Below are positions 26,795 to 35,796 of a stretch of DNA of 64,000 bases, one piece after another. Positions within the stretch are counted from its first letter, which is position 1. Every line of letters starts with the position of its first letter. The stretch spans positions 1-64,000 of the forward strand of contig JAJAPY010000005.1 in assembly GCA_020523885.1 (NCBI GenBank), in the 5' to 3' direction. This DNA is from Candidatus Liberimonas magnetica. Its GTDB lineage: Bacteria; Elusimicrobiota; Endomicrobiia; Endomicrobiales; JAFGIL01. Below the pieces are notes generated by a model. The model had not been told where the DNA came from. It saw only the letters and a list, made by a program, of their open reading frames with translations, and did not search any database. The position numbers and the translations under genes were made by a program.

Positions 26795-27445
26795 TTAGTT
26801 CGTTTTAATTATTACACTACTAATCATTTTAACCATCATATTAATAATTATTTTAAATATCCTATTAATGACAATATACTTGTTAGATATTTTTGCAATG
26901 CTCGGACCATATACGTTATAATATTTTATCAACACTTTCCCTATTTGATTCTTAATGAGTATATTATTTCTGAATTCCCTTAATATTTCAATTTTATATA
27001 GTTCCTTACTGTCTGAGTATACAGTTGAAGCAATATAACAACCTGAGACATTTTCGGCCTTTTTTACACCAGACAAACCAATTTCACCTTGATCACATGA
27101 CTTTATTTTATTATAGCATGATTCACAAAAATACCACCCTTCTGTTACTTCTCCTAAATTATACATTTGACTACTAAACTTTTTCATGTTTCCCCATGTT
27201 TCTGGATGCAGCTTATTAAGACGCAGTTTATCTACAAGCTTCCTCATCTCTGGGATAGTCACATGTTCATTATGCAATTTTACAGCTTCCTGTTGTTCAG
27301 TAAACCCTGCATCTGTGCGAATAGCAACATAATGCTTCTTTGGGGCATAAAACAACAAATCTCTTTCATGTTCATAACAAAAAGCTTTTTTGCACTCGGG
27401 ACAGTAGCTATCGGCTGGTGAACTACACGTAGAACAATTTCCCAT
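26795..27445 (-). CDS. Zinc-finger protein with CFI-box-like C-terminus
   Basis: About 216 residues. The N-terminus has CSTCSSPADSYCPECKKAFC with nearby histidines, like a B-box or AN1-type zinc finger; a second CxxC (FCESC) is near 115. The C-terminal GCYIASTVYSDSKELYKI, LREFRNNILIKN and YYNVYGPSIAKI follow the CFI-box pattern, found before a terminal hydrophobic stretch. Function is unknown. ATG at 27445 is chosen because GGGAGG lies before it. It is close to a DnaJ-like gene and a small membrane protein. Confidence 0.6.
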   Translation of the reverse strand: MGNCSTCSSPADSYCPECKKAFCYEHERDLLFYAPKKHYVAIRTDAGFTEQQEAVKLHNEHVTIPEMRKLVDKLRLNKLHPETWGNMKKFSSQMYNLGEVTEGWYFCESCYNKIKSCDQGEIGLSGVKKAENVSGCYIASTVYSDSKELYKIEILREFRNNILIKNQIGKVLIKYYNVYGPSIAKISNKYIVINRIFKIIINMMVKMISSVIIKTN

Positions 27446-27535
27446 AATTAATTTACCTCCCATAAATATGACAACCAATATATTTTATTAATATTTATTG
27501 CCTTCTCGAATAATTCAATATCTTTTTCTAACATA

Positions 27536-27736
27536 TTAGTCTCCTTTATTTTGACTTTTTATAATTAACGTGTATAAGCCTACAATAGCTAAAAAGGGAA
27601 TTTGAATAAATAAAACACATATTAATAAAAATGATGCTGTAGTTTCTCCAAATACGATAAAGGATGTTATTAGTACAATTATATCTGCAATAACAAACCA
27701 CTTAAGCAACAAGGTAAATAATCCATCAACTTCCAT
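27536..27736 (-). CDS. Small two-helix membrane protein
   Basis: A 66-residue protein made almost wholly of two hydrophobic segments (LLLKWFVIADIIVLITSF and FLLICVLFIQIPFLAIVGLY), with a short charged tail KSQNKGD. No family recognised. GGAG precedes the ATG. Confidence 0.55.
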   Translation of the reverse strand: MEVDGLFTLLLKWFVIADIIVLITSFIVFGETTASFLLICVLFIQIPFLAIVGLYTLIIKSQNKGD

Positions 27737-27798
27737 TATGTTTCTCCTTTATTATCATATAGACACCTCAATCCTTGTCTATATTCTGTTTTTTAAAA

Positions 27799-28725
27799 TT
27801 ATAAATCTTCCCTAGCGTCTATAACATTTCCAAATTTATAATAAAATGATATTTTTTGCGTATTTCCAAGCCACTGTGAAGGTGTAAAGGAGTAACTAAT
27901 CTCATAATTATTCAGGCATATTCCCACACCGAAAGAAGTATTTAATTCATTGTCATAAAGCTTTTTATTAAAAAAGAAAGAAATTGGCCACTTACCTGCT
28001 TCGACAGTGATTTCAGGTGTCATCTTTTGTTCGTTGAATAAGTAAGAGGAGTTCGCATTCCCTGTCAAATATATTTCCCCAATCGGTTGCCAGTAATTTA
28101 AGCCCAAGTTGATGGCAGAAGGAAGATTCTCTGATTTATCAATGAATTTTGATGTCACACCTATATTCTGACACGCTATTGTTAAGCTCATGGATGAATC
28201 ATTTTTAACAGTAAATCCTGCATCAAATGCAATAGCATAGGCGGATGCTGTTTCTGCAATATTTGAATTTATGTATTTAATGTTAAGACCGCAGGAAGAA
28301 TATTCACTTAATGGTCTGGCAAGTGTAAAACCTATAAAACTGTCTTTTTGAGCGGACACATTCCTGCTTACTATTGTATTGTTTTCTATCCAGCTAAGCT
28401 CTGCGGTTCCATAATCAAAACTAAAATAACTTATAGCAAACGGCAAAGTTTTAGAACTGTTTGCATATATGAACCCACCGCTATTTTGTTCACTTCCTTC
28501 AGCTTTTGTCGCTGTGAAGTCTAAAGAATTGTTTTTTAGAAATGATAACTGAGCAGGATTGTAAAGTATCCCTGTGAGACTGCTTTGGAATATATGATTT
28601 GTGCAAATTGAACTTGGCCGTGCAGACTCAATATTTGATAATATTTGCCAACCGTCCGATGCATTGACAATACCAATAACCAGGAAAGTAAAAGATAAAT
28701 AAAGGATGATTGAATGTTTTTTCAT
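27799..28725 (-). CDS. PorV/PorQ-like outer-membrane barrel
   Basis: A 308-residue protein with signal peptide. The opening after cleavage (SARPSSICTNHIFQSSLTGILYNPAQLSFL in shape) resembles PorV/PorQ/UPF0164 proteins, with alternating strands throughout and an aromatic end (KISFYYKFG). PorV-type barrels assist export or surface attachment of secreted proteins. It lies 3 bases after the subtilase gene and is probably its co-expressed partner. Family assignment is by pattern only. Confidence 0.65.
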   Translation of the reverse strand: MKKHSIILYLSFTFLVIGIVNASDGWQILSNIESARPSSICTNHIFQSSLTGILYNPAQLSFLKNNSLDFTATKAEGSEQNSGGFIYANSSKTLPFAISYFSFDYGTAELSWIENNTIVSRNVSAQKDSFIGFTLARPLSEYSSCGLNIKYINSNIAETASAYAIAFDAGFTVKNDSSMSLTIACQNIGVTSKFIDKSENLPSAINLGLNYWQPIGEIYLTGNANSSYLFNEQKMTPEITVEAGKWPISFFFNKKLYDNELNTSFGVGICLNNYEISYSFTPSQWLGNTQKISFYYKFGNVIDAREDL

Positions 28726-28728
28726 AAA

Positions 28729-31700
28729 TTATCTTAAAACTACCATTTTTTTTCTTTGGTCAACACCTGGTCCTTGAACGCATACAATATATACCCCACT
28801 TGCAATATCCTTAGGTATCCATTCAAAATACCCATTATTTACATCACTTTTTGTTTCTTCAAAAAGTAAATTCCCTGAAACTGAAAATATTTTACATGTG
28901 AACTTACCTCTAAGATTACTGTTAAAATATATCTGAGCCTTATCTCCTTTGTCAGGATTTATTACCCCTTTGCTTCTTGCTGGCCCAACAACACTTACAT
29001 TTCCAGATTGAGGTAATGTTAAAGCAGAAACAAAAGGTCCAGCTAGCAAACTACTGGCAGAACCTGTAGCAGAGGTACCGAAAACATCATAACATTCAAT
29101 GAAATAATTATAGGTACATCCTTTTGACAAAGTTATGTATTCTTTATAAATAACACCTCTCTTGTAATCTGTTAAATCTGATTCTTCTTTTCTTAAAACA
29201 AAAGGGCTCCCTTGTATTTCTGAGCTATCTTGAAGTATATGAAGTTTCGGATAATTTACCAAAGGCTCATCTGCTACCGCGTTTCTGTATTTTATACGAA
29301 AAACAAAATTTGTTGTTTCAAAACCATCTTTGGGGTATACAGCACTTTTTTTGTAGTTTAAGTCATCTGCCCAGAGTAAAGTTGATTTTCCTATTTGTCT
29401 AACAAAACATTGAGATGATAGATTGCCGGCATAATATGAGTATGTACAAGACGAGGGAAGAAAGGAATAATTAATTGATGTAGGAGTTATGACATATGAT
29501 TTATCAAGCATAACATCTTCAAATAAGTAGCTACCTCCACTATCCGTTGTTGTTGTTTTAAATTTATACCCAGATAAATTTACACTGATCCCGGGCACAC
29601 CGTTTCCTTTTTTATCTAATACAAATCCCTGTATATCAGCAGAATTTGAGTAAGAAGGCCCTGTACCTGAAACGGAAGTCACAGAATCCCCATAATAATC
29701 ATAAGCTTGTATTTTATAGGAAATAGACCTGTAGTCTCCGATATGTGAAATAGTTGTTGTCGCACAATAAATAGCCCCTGTAGCATAGCTACCTGATGAA
29801 TACATCATTTCTATTGGTGTATTACCTAAGACAGTTAATTTGGGATACCCGGCTGCCGCCGGTTTGTTAAGGGGATCTATATATTTAACTTTAAAAGTAA
29901 ATATTGTTTTGTTATTTCCTTTATTAGGATAAACATAATCCGAAACATAGTTATTTACACCAGCAAAAGTTAATGTTGGCAAACTTCTGTTAACCATTAG
30001 AGATCTAATGGCTCTGTACGCATTAATTCTGCCGTTAGATACAACTTTGTTTGTAAGCGATGCTTTTTGATCACATTTGGCAATAATAATACTTTTTATT
30101 ACAGAAGGTGCTAATGACGGGTTTGTTGATAACATGAAAGCAGCAAGACCGGCAACATAAGGTGCTGCCATTGATGTACCATTTAAATAATCATAAGAAT
30201 GGCTTCCCAGTGATATTGGTTCTTTTGTTATACTAAAATCGTCAATATACACGCCGTCTTCATTTGTTCCGGCGTCAGAAGTTAGAGCAAAACCAAAATA
30301 ATAGCCAGAAATGAAATTTGTAATATTTATTGACCTATTAATAAACGCCCCATTGCTGGTGCCTGTCATGGATGAAGAAATAAGCCTATACCAGATTTTT
30401 TTGTTTTGAGATAGAACTAGATATGAGTAATCATAAGTTTTCTCCAAAGAATATTTAATTTTATAATTTGCTTTATACCTATTGTAGTTCTGGTATGTGA
30501 ATGTTGAGTTGTAATAGATGTAGGATGATGAATTCTCGTAATAATTTCTGCCAGGGCTATCTTCAAGACAGTTTGGCGATGATGTGTATGAAGAACTTGA
30601 TGCTTTCCAGTCAGAAGAGGTATTGCTTATCCAACCTGTAGGTCTTTGACCTACAGTAGTAGAATCAAAGTTTTGACTGTAAACAGCAAAAGGCGAGCCA
30701 TAACTAAATGCAGGTATAGTGCTATAAATATTTACACCCGGAGCTGCTACATCAACTGAATTTATTCCATAATTTGAAAAACTTGCAAGATTGTCGTTCT
30801 GGTCTGCTGCTGCGACTGATATGATATTTGGTAAGTTATAACTACTTGGATATGTAGGAGTATCATCATTACTATCTCCAAGTATATCCGAACCACCATT
30901 ACCCGCTGCTGCAATAAATAGAACATTGTTATTATTAGCATATAAAATGGCATTGTATACAAGCGTATCGTATTCACTGCCGCCGAAACTTGCATTGATG
31001 ACTTTTGCTCCGTTTGCAACAGCATATCTAACACCTTTATAAATATCTAATGACCTAAATTCTCCTAACACATTCCCAGCTCGTACCGGCATAATCTTTA
31101 TTTTTGATGAAAACCCAGTTACACCAATTCCATTATTATTAATAGCTCCTATAATACCTGCAACATGAGAGCCGTGTTCATTATAATCTCTAGTTTCATT
31201 GTTATTTTCAACAAAATTCCATCCATTTATATCATCAATATACCCATTATCATCATTATCAGTGCCGTCACCTGCTATTTCTTTTGAGTTTGTCCATATA
31301 CCATCTTCCAGATCAGGGTGATTAATGTCAACACCTGTGTCAAGAACAGCAACAATAATAGTATTAGTACCTGTAGCCGCATCCCAAGCTTCAGGCATAT
31401 CAATATCTGCACCAGGCGTTCCAGTAATATTGTTTACAGTTTGTCCGGTATTCTTAAGACCCCAAAGTTTTGGGAAATCCGTATCATTTGGCATTGAACA
31501 TAAATGGTAAATATAATTTGGCTGTACGTAATCAACGGATGGGTCGTCTTGTAGTTCAGAAACCGCAGTTTCAACAGATTTGTCAGCTTTTAACTTCATC
31601 AGGCAGGCTTCTTGTTTTTTATTATTGGTTACTATGAAAGATTCAGTCACGACTGCATTTTTACTTAGTGCAAGAGGGACTTTTTGATTTGAGACAACAC

Positions 31701-31866
31701 CGGATTTAAAAACAACTATTACTTCCCCCCGCACATATTTTAGATCTTCTGAAGATTGAGGAGACTGATTTGAATTATTTAAAGAATCTAGTGGTTTTGC
31801 GTAAACGGAAAGTGAGCTGGTTAAGAATGAAATACCTACAAATAAGAAGATGCATGTTTTTTTCAT
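28729..31866 (-). CDS. Secreted S8 (subtilisin-like) protease, multidomain
   Basis: A 1045-residue protein. Signal peptide (1-24), inhibitor-I9/fervidolysin-like prodomain ending VDYVQPNYIYHL (about 118), and a catalytic domain with D176 (AVLDTGVD), H231 (HGSHVAG), the oxyanion Asn in AAAGNGG, and S565 (NGTSMAAP). The H-to-S gap of 334 residues includes an extra domain of about 150 residues, beginning YSQNFDSTTVGQRPTGW, likely a jelly-roll. A carboxypeptidase-regulatory-like domain (VPGISVNLSGYKF) and a C-terminal sorting-type beta domain ending ASGVYIVCVQ follow. It probably degrades extracellular or surface protein. It sits between a propeptide-like gene and a PorV-like gene. Confidence 0.88.
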   Translation of the reverse strand: MKKTCIFLFVGISFLTSSLSVYAKPLDSLNNSNQSPQSSEDLKYVRGEVIVVFKSGVVSNQKVPLALSKNAVVTESFIVTNNKKQEACLMKLKADKSVETAVSELQDDPSVDYVQPNYIYHLCSMPNDTDFPKLWGLKNTGQTVNNITGTPGADIDMPEAWDAATGTNTIIVAVLDTGVDINHPDLEDGIWTNSKEIAGDGTDNDDNGYIDDINGWNFVENNNETRDYNEHGSHVAGIIGAINNNGIGVTGFSSKIKIMPVRAGNVLGEFRSLDIYKGVRYAVANGAKVINASFGGSEYDTLVYNAILYANNNNVLFIAAAGNGGSDILGDSNDDTPTYPSSYNLPNIISVAAADQNDNLASFSNYGINSVDVAAPGVNIYSTIPAFSYGSPFAVYSQNFDSTTVGQRPTGWISNTSSDWKASSSSYTSSPNCLEDSPGRNYYENSSSYIYYNSTFTYQNYNRYKANYKIKYSLEKTYDYSYLVLSQNKKIWYRLISSSMTGTSNGAFINRSINITNFISGYYFGFALTSDAGTNEDGVYIDDFSITKEPISLGSHSYDYLNGTSMAAPYVAGLAAFMLSTNPSLAPSVIKSIIIAKCDQKASLTNKVVSNGRINAYRAIRSLMVNRSLPTLTFAGVNNYVSDYVYPNKGNNKTIFTFKVKYIDPLNKPAAAGYPKLTVLGNTPIEMMYSSGSYATGAIYCATTTISHIGDYRSISYKIQAYDYYGDSVTSVSGTGPSYSNSADIQGFVLDKKGNGVPGISVNLSGYKFKTTTTDSGGSYLFEDVMLDKSYVITPTSINYSFLPSSCTYSYYAGNLSSQCFVRQIGKSTLLWADDLNYKKSAVYPKDGFETTNFVFRIKYRNAVADEPLVNYPKLHILQDSSEIQGSPFVLRKEESDLTDYKRGVIYKEYITLSKGCTYNYFIECYDVFGTSATGSASSLLAGPFVSALTLPQSGNVSVVGPARSKGVINPDKGDKAQIYFNSNLRGKFTCKIFSVSGNLLFEETKSDVNNGYFEWIPKDIASGVYIVCVQGPGVDQRKKMVVLR

Positions 31867-31869
31867 AAA

Positions 31870-32184
31870 TCATTGTTCAATTTTATATTTATAATTTGGC
31901 TGAACATACTCAACATCCTTGTTTAGTTTTAATTTATTTATTGTGTCAAATAAATCATGGCGTTTTGTTTTATCAATAATCTTTAAATGGTACAAGTTGT
32001 TTTCAGTAGTTACGCGTTCGATTATTTGCAGGGAGTATTTTTTTATTATTTTATTTATGGTTTTACTTGTTGCTGTAGACTTAAATTTCACAATAAACTC
32101 ATTATTAACATAATTTTGAGTTTCGGCGGTTAATATTATTGGGTAAGTTACAAGTATAAACAAAAAGAGTTTGGTGACTTTCAT
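31870..32184 (-). CDS. Stand-alone subtilase propeptide-like protein
   Basis: A 104-residue exported protein: signal peptide, then NEFIVKFKSTATSKTINKII and, at the end, VEYVQPNYKYKIEQ, matching the prodomain of the adjacent protease (VDYVQPNYIYHL). There is no catalytic domain. It ends 3 bases before the protease start. It may be an in trans chaperone or inhibitor, or the remnant of a second protease. Confidence 0.75.
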   Translation of the reverse strand: MKVTKLFLFILVTYPIILTAETQNYVNNEFIVKFKSTATSKTINKIIKKYSLQIIERVTTENNLYHLKIIDKTKRHDLFDTINKLKLNKDVEYVQPNYKYKIEQ

Positions 32185-32207
32185 TTTTATGTAATGTAAT
32201 CTTCATG

Positions 32208-32432
32208 TTATCTGGTCTTTCTAAATGCTTTCTCAACAGCTTCTTCAATTTCAGCTTCAGTTGTAGCTGAGCTAAGATCAACATTGCTGGCTCTGACTGC
32301 TTTGAGTATATAGTTAATAACCTGTCCATGCGTTATGTTTACACCCTTCTTTTTGAACTGCTTAATGTACTTTTCAATAAATTTAAACTCTTTTTCCTTG
32401 AGTTGTATATTATATTTATTCTTAGTGGCCAT
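32208..32432 (-). CDS. Small RHH-like DNA-binding protein
   Basis: A 74-residue protein with strand YNIQLKEKEFKFIEKYI, helices, and the end EAEIEEAVEKAFRKTR. It shares layout with the protein encoded at 32515-32769, so the two are likely paralogues of one RHH-type family used for copy control, partition or repression. The target is unknown. Confidence 0.5.
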   Translation of the reverse strand: MATKNKYNIQLKEKEFKFIEKYIKQFKKKGVNITHGQVINYILKAVRASNVDLSSATTEAEIEEAVEKAFRKTR

Positions 32433-32481
32433 GATTCCTCCGTGTTTGTGTTATGCTGTTATGTGCTTATCAAAGGCATCT

Positions 32482-32509
32482 AAAAACCCCGTGGCAGTTG
32501 CCACAGGGT
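32482..32509 (-). terminator. Intrinsic terminator
   Basis: Minus strand ACCCTGTGGC-AACT-GCCACGGGGT, fully paired with one G-U, then TTTT. It lies just after the RHH-like gene at 32515. Confidence 0.85.
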
Positions 32510-32514
32510 GATAG

Positions 32515-32769
32515 TTATTTATATTTCTTTATAGCAGTTATTATGCGTTTCTCAAGTTCCTTTTCATCTTTAATTTCATTAAGGTCGAGCTTGAGCTTCA
32601 TCGCTGCCCGGACTATACATCTGATTATATAAGTACGAGGAAGTTTATATCCGCCGCGGCTTTTCATCTCGGAACTTATATGATAAAGCCATTCGTCGAC
32701 TTCCTTGCTTAGAGTCAAAGGAATCCGGTGCAACCCTTTTTCTACGTTGGTTCTAAATTTTTCTGCCAT
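32515..32769 (-). CDS. Small RHH-like DNA-binding protein, second copy
   Basis: An 84-residue protein: HRIPLTLSKEVDEWLYHISS, then YKLPRTYIIRCIVRAAMKL and a C-terminal EKELEKRIITAIKK. The pattern (strand, helix, turn, helix) and tail match the neighbouring 74-residue protein. It ends the module that starts near 43 kb and has its own terminator. Probably a regulator of the element. Confidence 0.55.
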   Translation of the reverse strand: MAEKFRTNVEKGLHRIPLTLSKEVDEWLYHISSEMKSRGGYKLPRTYIIRCIVRAAMKLKLDLNEIKDEKELEKRIITAIKKYK

Positions 32770-32876
32770 AGCACAATAATTATAGATAATTTGATAACTA
32801 TAATCAAATTAAACTCTATTCTGTTCATAAGTGCTTTTCACCTCCTCTTATCACTGAAATAATTGCAGTGATCTTA

Positions 32877-34253
32877 TTAACTCTTAACTCCAACAAACAC
32901 TCCCTCCAGGGATACCTTCCGGCTAATCAATGCCTTTGCCAGGTCACTGACAGAATAAGCATCGTTCTCATATCCAGTATCAAACATCACGTTACCGCGT
33001 AAATGCTTGATAAAGTACATGGTAAGTATCAGGTTCTTAATCGGATTGTCTTTGAGGACTACAAATTCCTGGCCATCCTCATCGTTTGAAGAATTAACCT
33101 TTACATATTTCCTGCCCGCAAAATATTTATCCAGCTTAGGCAATAGTTTGTTATATTCCTGCGTTGCATTGTCTGTATACCGGTCAATAATTTCGACCTT
33201 GTTCCCTGAGATTTTCTCGTCGAACTGCTTTAGTATCTCCCGCAACTTTTTGGCCGGGGCAGTTTCGTTGAGAAAATTCTCAATCATATAGTATTTAACC
33301 GCTTCCTTTTTAACTCCCGCATAGGATTCCAAAGCATTGTCTTCCTGTTCATAATTTATATTCGCAAAATAAACGCGAAGAACATTTTGGTTTTGTAATT
33401 CCTCTATAGTGCTTAAAGGTACCAAAGGGCAATACTTGGTGTCCGTTCCATATTTCTCTGCGAATTCTATTGCCAATACCCTATGCCTTTCTGAGTGAAC
33501 ACTTAATTCCGGATAGCAAGTCACAGTATCTCCTGATAACAGGGCATTATAGACTATGCATTCACCTTTTACAGGATATCTAAACTGAAACTCTGATATA
33601 CTAGGTTTCAGTGATAAATAACCTTCCTGTGTGCAAATACCTTTAAGATAGTCACTATACCTGAAATTATGTACTTCAAGCCCATGTGAAATAAGCACCT
33701 TTTCAAAGGCTAGAAAGTCCTCAACTTTCAGGATTTTCTCAAGCGGAATATCACTCAGGTCCTCATAGCTTGTAATTTTCACATTCTCATCTTTGCTTTT
33801 AACAAAGGAACGCAACTCATTGAATTCCCTGTAACAACTTAAAAGAATATCCTTGGCTGCTTCCCTACCCCACTTCTTTTTGAGTTGTACTTTAGCAATT
33901 TCAAGCAGCTCCTGGAATTTAATGTCCGCGTCAACAAAATAGATATTATCCCGGATATCTTCAAGCAGAAGTTTTAGTTTATCCTTTTCGGAATAATCAT
34001 ATGCAGAATGACTAAACTCGTTAGAATAATCCATCTGTTTTAATTCCGGCGGCAGATATTTATCCTCATTCGTTATTTCCTGCAACCTGCTCCTGATTTT
34101 AGAACCGTCACTACAATCTTCCAGATTGAATCCCGGATGAATTCCTTCTCGCAGGACCTTTGAAAGTGGTACAGGCTCGCTTTTAAAACTCAACCTCTTG
34201 AAACTGCTGATTTCATTATCCGGCTTTAATGACAATTTATACACGCCAAGCAT
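32877..34253 (-). CDS. MoxR/VWA-associated protein of unknown family
   Basis: A 458-residue protein, mainly helical, with no signal or membrane segment and no motif I recognise. It follows the MoxR ATPase gene after 10 bases, and that follows a VWA/metallopeptidase gene, so the three are one operon. In known MoxR-VWA systems the third partner is often the substrate or effector, so this is the most likely place for the specific activity. Compare with VMAP-type partners; I see no clear match. Confidence 0.6.
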   Translation of the reverse strand: MLGVYKLSLKPDNEISSFKRLSFKSEPVPLSKVLREGIHPGFNLEDCSDGSKIRSRLQEITNEDKYLPPELKQMDYSNEFSHSAYDYSEKDKLKLLLEDIRDNIYFVDADIKFQELLEIAKVQLKKKWGREAAKDILLSCYREFNELRSFVKSKDENVKITSYEDLSDIPLEKILKVEDFLAFEKVLISHGLEVHNFRYSDYLKGICTQEGYLSLKPSISEFQFRYPVKGECIVYNALLSGDTVTCYPELSVHSERHRVLAIEFAEKYGTDTKYCPLVPLSTIEELQNQNVLRVYFANINYEQEDNALESYAGVKKEAVKYYMIENFLNETAPAKKLREILKQFDEKISGNKVEIIDRYTDNATQEYNKLLPKLDKYFAGRKYVKVNSSNDEDGQEFVVLKDNPIKNLILTMYFIKHLRGNVMFDTGYENDAYSVSDLAKALISRKVSLEGVFVGVKS

Positions 34254-34263
34254 AACACCCTCC

Positions 34264-35736
34264 TTAGTCTATTAGTTTATTAAACGTTTCTATCTCTGAC
34301 TGTATTCTTGCTTTTGTGGCCGTTATGTCTTCGGGTTTAAGCGTTTCTTTCTCAACTAAATCCCGGATGCAGGCATAGGCAACTATTTTACCCAGGTCTG
34401 TCTCCTGGCTAAACAGTTTCTCTATCTCTTCAACAAAATCTATCTGCTGATTCTTGAGCTTTGGAATACTCCCAGAAGTTAGGTTGCTGAAGTTAATCCG
34501 TTCGCTTAAGGATTCAATCATTTCCTTTGGCACAGTACCGGGCCTATTAGCTTCAACCTGCAAGGCAGAATAGGCAAGTAACGTAATATCTCCTTCAGAA
34601 TTTACCATGTCATTCCATGCCTTGGTTTTTGCTAATTCTGAGAGATCGTACTTGATAAGCAACTCAGCCTTACGCATTACGTCCGTTGTAGTGAACAACT
34701 CATAGATCATATTGACCCTAGATATTTCAGAATCCTCCTTGAAATAGTCGCTTAACAGGTCAAAACAGACCTCAAACTTGTGCAGGATTTCTTCACGTTT
34801 GATTGAAGCATCGTTTAATCCTACAGGAATAGAGCTCTCTATCACATACTTTGCTCCATCAAGCAGGGCAGGCGATGCAGAACCGCAGATTCCTGCTTTT
34901 GCAAGTTCAACCGCACGATTTGCGAGTATATTTCTATAGATAAATCCTAGCCGCCTGCCATCAAGTGAGAGCGTCCCATTTGTCTCCTTAAGCACAAGCT
35001 CTGAAAACTTTGCCAGGAATACTGGTAATGTACTCATGTGTTCCCGCAGTTTCACGAAATGCTTGCCGGATTTCTTTAGAATCTTGCTTAATTCTTCACC
35101 GGTCAGCCTTGTATCGTTTTCAGTGACTGTTTTACAGTTCTTGCCTGAAGTCCATTCACTGATTGCAAGTGCATCATCTCCATTGACATGGGTTAATACC
35201 TTTATTCTGTCTTCTTCGCTCATCTTAAGAACTTCCGGCGGATATACAAACAATGCAAACCTGCCAATCAGGGCTTCATCTAACTGCTGGGCACCGGCAT
35301 AGCTTGAAAAATTCATCGCGGAAAATACCCATTTTACTTTTGTGCTGATTCCCATGATTTTCCTGGACCGGATTATCTCAAGCCACTTGGACTGCATCTC
35401 AGGCAACGCCCTGTTTAACTCATCTATTAGTATAAACTCTTTATCCCAGATCGTGACTGTGCTCGGGATGTATTCAACCTGGCCTTTCTTAAGCAACTGG
35501 ATATTTGGATACCCAAGAACGTCTTCAAACAAAGCCTTGCTTGCATCATAAGCAATAAACTTCTTTGCCAGCGATTCAGCAAGTTTGTAGATCACCTGTG
35601 TCTTAGCGGTCCCGTGGCTTCCTATGAGTAGAAGCGGATCCCCGGTAAGCAAACTTGATAGCAACAAATTCTCATCTTTTTCCTGCCAACCATAAATACC
35701 TAACTTTTCTAATAACATGACTACCTCCGTAGACAA
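34264..35736 (-). CDS. MoxR-family AAA+ ATPase
   Basis: A 490-residue AAA+ protein with Walker A GSHGTAKT (39-46), Walker B FILIDELNRA (D105, E106), sensor WVFSAMN and the arginine-finger region ALIGRFALFVYPP. The C-terminal half is helical. MoxR ATPases act with VWA-domain proteins as remodelling chaperones; the partner is encoded directly upstream. The ATG follows a GGAGG-type site and a terminator-like hairpin lies across its start. Confidence 0.88.
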   Translation of the reverse strand: MSTEVVMLLEKLGIYGWQEKDENLLLSSLLTGDPLLLIGSHGTAKTQVIYKLAESLAKKFIAYDASKALFEDVLGYPNIQLLKKGQVEYIPSTVTIWDKEFILIDELNRALPEMQSKWLEIIRSRKIMGISTKVKWVFSAMNFSSYAGAQQLDEALIGRFALFVYPPEVLKMSEEDRIKVLTHVNGDDALAISEWTSGKNCKTVTENDTRLTGEELSKILKKSGKHFVKLREHMSTLPVFLAKFSELVLKETNGTLSLDGRRLGFIYRNILANRAVELAKAGICGSASPALLDGAKYVIESSIPVGLNDASIKREEILHKFEVCFDLLSDYFKEDSEISRVNMIYELFTTTDVMRKAELLIKYDLSELAKTKAWNDMVNSEGDITLLAYSALQVEANRPGTVPKEMIESLSERINFSNLTSGSIPKLKNQQIDFVEEIEKLFSQETDLGKIVAYACIRDLVEKETLKPEDITATKARIQSEIETFNKLID

Positions 35737-35764
35737 AAAAATAGAGAGGTTTATTTTCCTCTCT
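35735..35764 (-). terminator. Intrinsic terminator between VWA and MoxR genes
   Basis: Minus strand AGAGAGG...CCTCTCT (7-bp perfect stem) followed by ATTTTTTT. It stands between the VWA-protein stop and the MoxR start, so downstream expression would need read-through. Confidence 0.8.
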
Positions 35765-35796
35765 TTTGCATCTTAAAACTTAACTGAAATTGAATC

